Notes under the pieces: model-generated
What the model saw: only the letters and a program-made list of their open reading frames with translations
The model's database searches: none
Told to the model about the DNA's origin: nothing
NCBI GenBank assembly: GCA_028287745.1
Contig: JAQBPB010000062.1
Span: 1 to 57,609, forward strand
DNA length: 57,609 nt
Reading direction: 5' to 3'
Source: Chloroflexota bacterium
GTDB taxonomy: Bacteria; Chloroflexota; Chloroflexia; Chloroheliales; Chloroheliaceae
Shown here: positions 51,716 to 57,609 of the stretch, one piece after another
How the letters are laid out: each line of letters begins with the position of its first letter
Numbering within the stretch: position 1 is the stretch's first letter
Position numbers and translations under genes: made by a program

Positions 51716-52552
51716 TCAGGCGTAGCCGCCCCCGGCCGGCCTGACCGATACGTCACCGGCCTGGACTGTGTGCAGGCGGCCTTCGGCGGTGCGCACCTGC
51801 AACCCGCCATTGGGGTCAACCCCGACCGCCAGCCCGTCCAATTGCTTCTCACCGCCCATATTGCGGACTTCTACTGGCTGTCCGAGCGTAATAAGTTTTG
51901 CGCTCCAGGCCAGCCGGACTTCGTCGGGGTCGCGGGACAGTTGTTCCCGGTAAACAGCCAGGGCGGCCAGGCTCGCGGCCAGGAAGGCTTCACGGTCCAG
52001 CGGCGGACTGCCGGGCGGTATAACATTGGCCGCTTTGCCGGTCAGCCCGGCTTCGGCAAAGTCTTGCTCGCTCAGGCCGGTATTCAGGCCAAAACCCAGG
52101 GCCAGCCAGCTTTCGTTCCTGTCCCGGCCAAGACCATGCTCGATTTCGGCCAGGATGCCGCAGCATTTCAGGCCGTCCCGCAAAAGGTCATTGGGCCATT
52201 TTAGCTGCACTTCAACCCCGGCTTGCTGCCAGGTGCTTTCCAGCAGCGAGAGGGCCAGGGAGGCGGTATACAGGTAGGCCCGGTCCAGGGGCAGTGGGGC
52301 CAGGGGGACGGTCAGGGTGCAGAGCAGGCCGGAGGCGAAAGGGGCTTCCCAGGCACGGTTAAGCCTGCCCCGGCCTGCCGTCTGTCTATCGGCCACCAGG
52401 ACCATTTCCCGGGGGCCTTGCGGGCCGTGCAGGCGCTTGCGGGCTTCCAGGTTGGTCGAATCAATTGTAGGAAAGTAGAAGAAGTTTTCCCGCCAGTAGG
52501 GCGCGTGCTTTAGAAAATATTCCGGTTCAAATGGGTCGTGATTTGGCTGCAT
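51716..52552 (-). CDS. birA: Biotin-[acetyl-CoA carboxylase] ligase, no HTH
   Basis: Protein of 278 residues. The catalytic domain has 'STNLEARKRL', 'QTAGRGRLNRAWEAPFASGLLCTL' (GRGR, biotinyl-AMP loop) and 'KWPNDLL' with the catalytic Lys; a BPL C-terminal domain follows. There is no N-terminal winged helix, so it is a group I ligase that biotinylates but does not repress. It sits between yesL-like and HAD genes. Confidence 0.93.
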   Translation of the reverse strand: MQPNHDPFEPEYFLKHAPYWRENFFYFPTIDSTNLEARKRLHGPQGPREMVLVADRQTAGRGRLNRAWEAPFASGLLCTLTVPLAPLPLDRAYLYTASLALSLLESTWQQAGVEVQLKWPNDLLRDGLKCCGILAEIEHGLGRDRNESWLALGFGLNTGLSEQDFAEAGLTGKAANVIPPGSPPLDREAFLAASLAALAVYREQLSRDPDEVRLAWSAKLITLGQPVEVRNMGGEKQLDGLAVGVDPNGGLQVRTAEGRLHTVQAGDVSVRPAGGGYA

Positions 52553-52580
52553 CAGGCTTTAAGGTTCCCGTTGAATATCA

Positions 52581-53432
52581 TTACTTTGAGGGAGGTTTTT
52601 CCGGAGTTTCAATCTTACCACGCCTGCGGACTCCCTGCGGAGCATTGCGGGTGGTAAAAGGTTTAACTTCGGGCGCGGGTGGGGGAGGCGGCAGCGGAGC
52701 CTCGGTTATCTTAAAGGCGCTGTCCGCTTCATCGGCCGGTTTATTGCTGATCCGGGCCTGTTCTTTTTCCAGCACCAGTTGCAGGGCCTTGTTGCTAACC
52801 AGAGCATGAAAGCTAATTCCGAATATCACTAACGGCAGGAAACTGAGCAAGCCGGAAAGCAGGAAAAAGATACCCACCAGCGTGCCTAACACCAGGCTAA
52901 GTACGGGATACTTAAAAGTTGCCAGGAAAGCGTTACGTAATACGCCCCAGATACTGAATTTTTCGATTCTGATGGCTAGCGGCCACAAATGAAACTGCAT
53001 TGTGAACCAGATAAAGGCCATGTAACCCCACAGGATCAGGGCGATGCCTAGCGGGCTGTTATTGGCAGCCAGGGAAGAATAGAAGGTCAGGTTGACGAAG
53101 GCCAGCACGATAAAAATAACGTTAATCAGGCCGATCACCCAGCCGCGCCGGTAGTTCTTCCGCACGCTATGTATATAGTTATTCAGTTCCAGCCGCTCGC
53201 GCCGGTTAGCATTCAGGGTCAGTTCGTATAGTCCCAGGGTGGCCGGGCCGCTCAGTACTACCAGGAACACCAGTCCCAGCCCCACACCGACCCAGCCGCC
53301 GATAAAGCTGAGGGAAGCCATTGCCGGGACCAGGGCCAGCGCCCATATCAGGTTGGCTACGATCAGCACAAAAATATTGTCCCAGAGTTCCCACAGGGAG
53401 CGTCCTAAAACTTGCAAAGATTGGCGAAACAA
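52581..53432 (-). CDS. YesL-like (DUF624) membrane protein
   Basis: Protein of 283 residues from a TTG at 53,432, preferred because AAGGAG lies 7-9 nt upstream; the longest frame would start inside the promoter -10. Five or six hydrophobic helices and 'RQSLQVLGRSLWELWDNIFVLIVANLIW' at the N-terminus resemble the YesL/DUF624 family of unknown function. The C-terminal ~45 residues are a Pro-rich, basic cytoplasmic tail. It is the first gene of the operon with birA and the HAD gene. Confidence 0.8.
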   Translation of the reverse strand: MFRQSLQVLGRSLWELWDNIFVLIVANLIWALALVPAMASLSFIGGWVGVGLGLVFLVVLSGPATLGLYELTLNANRRERLELNNYIHSVRKNYRRGWVIGLINVIFIVLAFVNLTFYSSLAANNSPLGIALILWGYMAFIWFTMQFHLWPLAIRIEKFSIWGVLRNAFLATFKYPVLSLVLGTLVGIFFLLSGLLSFLPLVIFGISFHALVSNKALQLVLEKEQARISNKPADEADSAFKITEAPLPPPPPAPEVKPFTTRNAPQGVRRRGKIETPEKPPSK

Positions 53433-53480
53433 AAAACTTCTCCTTAGAGGTAATAGTCGAAGCGTGGATATATCTGAGTA

Positions 53481-53509
53481 ATTATACAACTTTAGGCTTT
53501 AGCTGCCAA
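53481..53509 (-). promoter_or_regulatory. Near-consensus promoter of the yesL-birA-HAD operon
   Basis: Minus-strand -35 TTGGCA (53,504-53,509), exact 17-bp spacer and -10 TATAAT (53,481-53,486). It lies 49 bp before the chosen TTG start. Confidence 0.75.
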
Positions 53510-53646
53510 CCGGGCAGTTTGAGCGGCAGGTTTCTCATATGAGGGATGTTTCTAAGGGGCGCTTTTAAACGGTTTCATAGCGGTTTCAGGTTCAAGTATT
53601 AGAGGAAGATAAGAACCCCTGCTATAACCTGACCGGGCAGTAACTT

Positions 53647-53676
53647 TTGATTTTGCGGCGCGTATTAACTTATGAG
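53647..53676 (+). promoter_or_regulatory. Putative promoter of the candidate structured RNA
   Basis: TTGATT (53,647-53,652), 18-bp spacer, TATGAG (53,671-53,676). A start near 53,683 is expected. Confidence 0.4.
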
Positions 53677-53682
53677 AGAAAT

Positions 53683-53839
53683 AAATACCGCCCGGAGCCT
53701 TCCGGGAAGTATCTCTCAAAGGGAGATTACCGCAAGGTAATTTACCATTGACCTCTAATATTCTCCTTTATAGATACCTCCTACACAAATAATGCGAGCA
53801 CACAATGCCTCCGGTAAACTGCCCGGAGGCTTTTTTTTT
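53683..53839 (+). ncRNA. Candidate structured RNA, three hairpins plus T9 terminator
   Basis: A row of compact hairpins occupies 53,691-53,741: CCCGGA-GCCT-TCCGGG; ATCTCT-CAAAG-GGAGAT; ATTACC-GCAA-GGTAAT, the last with a GNRA-type loop. They overlap or abut by only 0-4 nt. About 65 nt later GCCTCCGG...CCGGAGGC (53,807-53,830) is followed by nine T, an intrinsic terminator on the plus strand. No plus-strand gene ends here; both flanking genes are on the minus strand. An independent transcript of about 155 nt is the simplest reading. No known Rfam class is recognised by eye. Confidence 0.5.
53807..53839 (+). terminator. Strong intrinsic terminator on the plus strand
   Basis: An 8-bp GC-rich stem, 8-nt loop and T9. 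It has no annotated plus-strand gene upstream. Confidence 0.85.
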
Positions 53840-53849
53840 GTCCTTTTGG

Positions 53850-54788
53850 TTAAGCTATTTCTACTGTCCAATCTCCATCAGCCTGCACCTGGAAAAAATA
53901 ATTACCTTGTTCGGCTCTTTGGGCTTTTTCTCCATTATAAGACCCAATAACGTTTGCTAACAAAGCGGCCATTGAACCATCTTTTGCACTAATAATTTGT
54001 ACTATAAAGTTTCTTTTGCCATTGTGAGTCATTTTGAAAATGTTTAAACCTTCTTTAGGGATAGCTATCAATATGGCAGAATCTCCATGACCTTTATAAA
54101 CTGGGCCTGGTGCGGTATTTTCTTGGGAAAGCACAAGATTATCAAGAACATCTATCTTCCAATTCCCTGTAGCTTGGACCTGGATAGCATAGGAATTGGA
54201 ACTAGCAACTGGCACATATACAGTTCCCTGGTATGCTCCAATTGTATTTGCTGCTAATGCTACTGTTTCGCCGTTTGAGTCGAGAAATTGAACTATAAAG
54301 TTTCGTGAGCCTGAATAGCTCATTACAAACCTTGCCGGACCAGACGTTAATTTGACACCGGTTATTACCTTATCGCTATTACCTGAAAATGTTTGTGGCT
54401 TTGGCAAAGCTGCAACGGTTGCTTGGGCGTTAGCTGTAGCCTTTTGTTGGACTGCCGCTGTAGCAGCAGCCTGGGCGGCCTGGGTTGCCTGAACATTTGG
54501 AGTCGCAGTTGGCGGCAAAGGCGTTGGGGTTGGTATTGGCGTAGCTGTAGGTTTCGGTGTTGAAGTTGGTGGTATTGGCGTAGCGGTTGGCACAAGTGTT
54601 GGTGTAGGTGCTGGTGTAGCCGTTGCCGGTATTGGAGTGGCAGTGGCGGTAGGCGCTATAGTTGGTGTAGCTACCGGGACGGTAGCCGTCGGGAGCGGAG
54701 TTGCTGTTGAGGCTTCCCCGCAAGCAACCAGTCCAAGTAAAGACAATACGAGAACGTAAACTAACATTACGCTTCTGAATTTCAGCAT
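53850..54788 (-). CDS. Lipoprotein with Thr/Pro stalk and two tandem beta domains
   Basis: Protein of 312 residues from the ATG at 54,788, with TAGGAG 5 nt upstream. The lipobox is LVAC (Cys 23). Residues about 27-100 are a stalk of ATPT-like repeats; about 102-135 is an Ala/Gln helix. Two similar domains follow (about 130-225 and 232-312), each with '(S/N)G.RNFIVQ', a later 'LAN.IG.Y.G' and a closing 'QVQA.G.W...I'. They look like a tandem duplication of a beta-sandwich domain of unknown function. Base composition is lower in GC than the neighbours. Confidence 0.78.
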   Translation of the reverse strand: MLKFRSVMLVYVLVLSLLGLVACGEASTATPLPTATVPVATPTIAPTATATPIPATATPAPTPTLVPTATPIPPTSTPKPTATPIPTPTPLPPTATPNVQATQAAQAAATAAVQQKATANAQATVAALPKPQTFSGNSDKVITGVKLTSGPARFVMSYSGSRNFIVQFLDSNGETVALAANTIGAYQGTVYVPVASSNSYAIQVQATGNWKIDVLDNLVLSQENTAPGPVYKGHGDSAILIAIPKEGLNIFKMTHNGKRNFIVQIISAKDGSMAALLANVIGSYNGEKAQRAEQGNYFFQVQADGDWTVEIA

Positions 54789-54849
54789 AATCACTCCTAC
54801 TAGTGTTTTCAACTGTTGAAAAACAAGTACCTGAATAAACTGGCTAGGT

Positions 54850-54887
54850 GAATAAGAGAACTGGTAAACAGACCAATTCTCTTATTC
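54850..54887 (-). other. Intergenic hairpin between the two surface-protein genes
   Basis: A perfect 11-bp stem GAATAAGAGAA/TTCTCTTATTC encloses a 16-nt loop. No T tract follows, so it may be an mRNA processing or stability element rather than a terminator. Confidence 0.5.
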
Positions 54888-54897
54888 AAAATCTGGT

Positions 54898-55644
54898 TTA
54901 GGAAATAGGGACGGTTATTTTGTTGTTATAATCTTCGAACCTAACAGACTTGATAACTTCGTTAGTCGGCACTTCAAAGGCAAGCTCACCCCTGGTACTT
55001 TCACCCGGGGCTAACTTGGTGGATGTTAACTCTTTTGACAATCGGAAAGTAGGAGTGGCATAGCCGTATGAAAAGCCATGGTCGCTCTGTACCTTAAAAT
55101 ATCCAGGACTTATATCAAGAGGTTTACCAAGTGTATTGGTAACGGTAATGTCTACTATTAAGTAGGTAAACCCGGCCTTAGCATCATAACTATCAATCTT
55201 AGCCTGAGTGCGCTTTTCGTTCACAACCAGAAGTGGGGTTCCCGGGGCGGGCTGGGCACCGAACTTGGCCTTAAGCTGTTCCGCCCCTAAAAGGCCAAGC
55301 AGCACATCGTAAGGCGGTTGGTTTTCCAGGTGTTGCTCGAACCTGGCCCTTTGAAAATACTGGACCTTATGTACTTTGCCATCACCGGCCGGGGGCGGCT
55401 GGTTCAGCTCTTCAAACACGTCACTTATCGGAAAGCCCTGTTGGGCCAGGCCGCCATTAGCTTTCCAATAGGTCAAGAATCTGCCGCAAACCTGGAAACC
55501 TGTTTCGGGGAAACTCTGGCAATCCTCAGCGGCCGTTACGTCAGAAGATTTGCCTGAAAAAACGAAAAAGGAACCTACCGACGTTAAAACCAGGGCAACT
55601 ATCAGGGTCGTTAGTCCAATGCGAGCGCGTCTCTTGCCTAACAT
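54898..55644 (-). CDS. Secreted/anchored protein with LGFP-like segment and DUF4352-like domain
   Basis: Protein of 248 residues from the ATG at 55,644, with AAGGAGAA upstream. A signal anchor covers about 8-31. Residues about 45-120 contain 'FPETGFQVCGRFLTYWKANGGLAQQGFPIS' and 'VQYFQRARFEQH', a module frequent in Chloroflexota surface proteins. The C-terminal domain (about 130-248) with 'TYLIVDITVTNTLGKPLDISPGYFKV' and 'LAPGESTRGELAFEVP' is DUF4352-like, an Ig-like fold. The lipoprotein with tandem beta domains lies downstream on the same strand. Confidence 0.8.
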   Translation of the reverse strand: MLGKRRARIGLTTLIVALVLTSVGSFFVFSGKSSDVTAAEDCQSFPETGFQVCGRFLTYWKANGGLAQQGFPISDVFEELNQPPPAGDGKVHKVQYFQRARFEQHLENQPPYDVLLGLLGAEQLKAKFGAQPAPGTPLLVVNEKRTQAKIDSYDAKAGFTYLIVDITVTNTLGKPLDISPGYFKVQSDHGFSYGYATPTFRLSKELTSTKLAPGESTRGELAFEVPTNEVIKSVRFEDYNNKITVPIS

Positions 55645-56132
55645 CTGCGTTCTCCTTTTTAGGGGCAATAGGGTCAAAAACACAACCCTGATTTAGTGGC
55701 TTTCCAGCTCAAAAAGCCTTCCACAATAATCAAAATTCTGCTGCACCAAGATATTTATTTTATCAAGAAACTAAAAGTATACTGCCGTTAGCTGAATGTC
55801 TAATAAATTATATCACTATTTAATTGAAAATAACAATTTAATTTCAACTATTGGTTTATTTCATGGCGCGTAGTAGGCTATAATTTCGGACAGCATCGTA
55901 TGGTCAATCGCTTATCAGTTAGTACCTATTTGATACTAGTGTCATAATAGACCTGGGCTATAGCCTTCACGTCTGGATTTCAGTCTAAATCAAATTAGTT
56001 GGAGTTGCGTCCATTGATAGAACGGTATGTTTACTGGGGTTTAGTTCTTGCTTATTTTCCAATATAGCCAAAGCTGAGTATAATAGCGGCTGGAAACAGT
56101 TAAGGGTTTAATCAAAGAAAGGAACCTTTTTA
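55645..56132. other. AT-rich divergent intergenic region
   Basis: This 488-bp region between the secreted protein gene and the parvulin gene is AT-rich. I see no gene, clear hairpin or convincing promoter beyond scattered TATAAT-like words. Confidence 0.4.
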
Positions 56133-56498
56133 ATGGCTAACAACGAACCGGAGCATATCCAGGTACAACATATTTTGATCGCTTTTGCGGGCAGTGGGAC
56201 CGGCGCAAAGCGCAGCAAGGAAGAAGCTCGCACCCTCGCCTATGACCTGCTCAAGCAGGCCCAGGAAGGCGGCGACTTCGACGCTCTGGTGAAACAGTAT
56301 ACCGACGACTCACCGCCAGGCATTTACGGCATGTCGAACATAGGGGTTGCTCCCGCCCGGGGCGAATACCCGCGCAATCAGATGGTGGCCGCCTTTGGTA
56401 ACACCGGCTTCCCGCTGGAGGTTGGTGGGATTGGTATTGCCGACTACGACCAGCGCACCAGCCCTTACGGCTGGCATATCGTCAAGCGCCTCAAGTAA
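56133..56498 (+). CDS. Parvulin-type (PpiC) peptidyl-prolyl isomerase
   Basis: Protein of 121 residues, essentially one rotamase domain without signal peptide, so probably cytoplasmic. 'IQVQHILIAF', 'EEARTLAYDLLKQAQEGGDFDALVKQYTDDS' and the closing 'TSPYGWHIVKRL' are the standard parvulin order, although the 'GL.F' core is altered to 'GGIGIADYDQ'. It catalyses cis/trans isomerisation of Xaa-Pro bonds. AAAGGAAC precedes the ATG. Confidence 0.9.
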   Translation: MANNEPEHIQVQHILIAFAGSGTGAKRSKEEARTLAYDLLKQAQEGGDFDALVKQYTDDSPPGIYGMSNIGVAPARGEYPRNQMVAAFGNTGFPLEVGGIGIADYDQRTSPYGWHIVKRLK

Positions 56499-56530
56499 CA
56501 TCCAGGGCCGGAACAAACCGGAATTAAATA

Positions 56531-56571
56531 CAAAAAGGAGAAGAAATTTTTCGGCTTTCTTCTCCTTTTTG
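56531..56571 (+). terminator. Intrinsic terminator of the parvulin gene
   Basis: A 15-bp stem (CAAAAAGGAGAAGAAA with its complement) whose second arm ends in TTTTTG. It may serve the convergent MOSC gene too. Confidence 0.8.
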
Positions 56572-56598
56572 TATTTATATCAAACCGGTTAAATGCTA

Positions 56599-57459
56599 CT
56601 AATTTTCCTTTAGCGCCAGCACTTCCACCGGGGCCCCGACCCGCAGGGTGCCGGTATTCTCGTGAATCAGGTTTTGCCCGAACATCACGGTTCCTTTAGG
56701 GCCGCGCCGGAAAGTTGCCAGGGTCTTAAGAGGTTCTTTGCCTACCTGGGCCGTAGCCTGGTCGGTCGTGGTAATCGGACAGCGGGCGCATGGTTTGACC
56801 GCCTGAAAGACCAGTTCCCCCAGCTTAAACCGGCGCATCATGTCTTCCGCGAAAGGTAACTCGCTGCCGCCGATAACGATGTTTGGCCTGAAACGGTTCA
56901 TTGGCAGCGGCTCGGCCAGCCGCCGGTTAAGGTCGGCCAGCGATTCGTCCGAAATAATCAGGAACTGGTAAGCGTCGGCGAAGCCCACCCGGTCAGCCGG
57001 GCTGAGCGCGTAATTCTGGTTCACCTGCCGGGTGAAGCCGGGCACCATACGGACCAGCTTACAATCTTTTTTAAGAAAATCGCTAAACCAGCGGGCGACT
57101 TCCCGGCCCTGGTCCACCACCCGGACGGTATCTTTCCAGACCCGGGCCTGCTCCGAAACCCCTTCCACGGCCATTTCGATTTCAAGCCCCGGCATGCCGG
57201 GCGCTTCCAGCCGCAAGCTATTTTCTTTAATAAAGGGGCGGACCAGGGCCATCCGGGGCAGTTCGCGCTGGGTCAAAAACTCGTTCGAGCCGCTTTCGAC
57301 TAGCATTAACTCCCGGTCATGCCGGATGCCGGTTGGAGTTACCTGGACCGAGTCTGCCCGTATTCCGGCGCAGGACTTTACCGGGTAATAATAAAGGGCC
57401 GTGACTGTGGCCCGGTTGATTTGTGTTTCTACCGGGTTAGAGTGAGCGGGAGTAGTCAT
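56599..57459 (-). CDS. MOSC domain protein (YcbX/mARC-like)
   Basis: Protein of 286 residues from the ATG at 57,459. The longer frame (34 more codons) would translate the intergenic ACGT repeats and is rejected. The MOSC N-terminal beta barrel (about 12-125, 'ALYYYPVKSCAGI') is followed by the MOSC domain with 'NRFRPNIVI' and 'VKPCARCPITTTDQ', where the Cys is the likely molybdenum-cofactor ligand. Relatives reduce N-hydroxylated compounds using a ferredoxin-type electron source. No fused [2Fe-2S] domain is present. Confidence 0.92.
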   Translation of the reverse strand: MTTPAHSNPVETQINRATVTALYYYPVKSCAGIRADSVQVTPTGIRHDRELMLVESGSNEFLTQRELPRMALVRPFIKENSLRLEAPGMPGLEIEMAVEGVSEQARVWKDTVRVVDQGREVARWFSDFLKKDCKLVRMVPGFTRQVNQNYALSPADRVGFADAYQFLIISDESLADLNRRLAEPLPMNRFRPNIVIGGSELPFAEDMMRRFKLGELVFQAVKPCARCPITTTDQATAQVGKEPLKTLATFRRGPKGTVMFGQNLIHENTGTLRVGAPVEVLALKEN

Positions 57460-57499
57460 ATACGTTTTCTTAAGCTTTAGCGGATTATTGGTCAGGCGC

Positions 57500-57575
57500 A
57501 GAAGGTAGAACGTGAAACGGTAAAGGTAGCACGTAGAACGAAAATGGGAAAGGTAGAACACGGCGTAACATAACG
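57500..57575. repeat. ACGT-core low-complexity repeat upstream of MOSC gene
   Basis: A run of related units such as GTAGAACGTGAAACGG and AAAGGTAGCACGTAGAACG. It resembles the sequences near 25,410-25,565 and 26,581-26,668. Confidence 0.6.
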
Positions 57576-57609
57576 TGAGTAAGGCAAGGGTATAACCTTA
57601 TAACTTGCC

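Larger units (their letters stand above)
53433..53849. other. Intergenic region with divergent promoter, candidate RNA and terminator
   Basis: This 417-bp gene-free stretch is listed in parts: the minus-strand promoter of the yesL-like gene, a plus-strand promoter, and the candidate structured RNA ending at the terminator near 53,839. Confidence 0.6.

Noticed and set aside
57460..57561. 34-residue N-terminal extension of the MOSC protein
   Set aside because: It is a translation of the ACGT low-complexity repeat; family members start near the chosen ATG.
1..57609. tRNA, rRNA, transposase, integrase or prophage genes
   Set aside because: None was seen on either strand. Short tRNA-like words (for example GGTTCAAA near 1064) lack a cloverleaf context.

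Overview
The window is a gene-dense piece of a bacterial chromosome with moderately high GC. It carries housekeeping genes and shows no phage, transposon, CRISPR, rRNA or tRNA signature that I could find. Several traits suggest a Chloroflexota-type bacterium, possibly with a single membrane: lipoproteins with long Thr/Pro/Ala stalks, a DUF4388 protein, a DM13 protein, a secreted protein of the 'FPETG...NGGL..G.PIS' type, a large MalT-like LuxR regulator, a hemE-hemH-hemY block of the coproporphyrin type, and frequent TTG start codons. This assignment is inference; no marker gene was compared.

Layout. 1-3.9 kb: a DUF4388 gene cut by the window edge, an HSL-type esterase, a VOC protein and a divergent RNase H-like protein. 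3.8-10.5 kb: a minus-strand surface-glycan operon with a GT39-like membrane protein fused to a polysaccharide deacetylase, a second GT39-like enzyme and a lipoprotein. 10.8-16.4 kb: a membrane protein and the nusA-ylxR-infB block. NusA has two extra C-terminal repeats, and IF-2 has a very long Gly/Pro/Arg-rich N-terminus. 16.8-19.1 kb: DM13 and zinc-ribbon/RDD membrane proteins. 19.5-25.2 kb: an operon of two membrane proteins, a small protein and an NAD(P)-binding epimerase-like protein, below a MalT-like LuxR regulator. 25.6-28.9 kb: Gfo/Idh/MocA oxidoreductase, lysA and a two-subunit MaoC dehydratase pair. 29-34.9 kb: small unknown proteins, a polysaccharide deacetylase, a CPA2 antiporter with a PII-like partner, and a winged-helix regulator. 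35-38.5 kb: a redox/metal group with two ferritin-like proteins, a cupredoxin, an OhrR-like regulator and a PrxQ/Bcp peroxiredoxin. 38.7-45.3 kb: nucleoside hydrolase, the heme operon, RidA and an FprA-type ferredoxin-NADP reductase. 45.5-53.5 kb: a stress-protein-like membrane protein, pheA, a two-domain VOC protein, an anti-sigma-K-like protein, a ccdA-resA pair, and a yesL-birA-HAD operon with a near-consensus promoter. 53.5-57.6 kb: an AT-richer segment with a candidate structured RNA, two surface proteins, a parvulin and a MOSC protein.

Most interesting signals: (i) a candidate plus-strand structured RNA at about 53,683-53,839 with its own promoter, three compact hairpins and a T9 terminator; (ii) a second candidate sRNA at about 49,315-49,391; (iii) a ~100-bp promoter/operator module shared by two distant genes (19,256-19,353 and 25,264-25,363); (iv) NusA with two tandem C-terminal domains that resemble the beta-barrel at the end of IS/Mu-type transposases; (v) a glycosyltransferase-deacetylase fusion; (vi) an antiporter translationally coupled to a small PII-like protein; (vii) dispersed low-complexity ACGT-core repeats between genes. 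All functional claims rest on motif recognition by eye; no searches or folding calculations were run.
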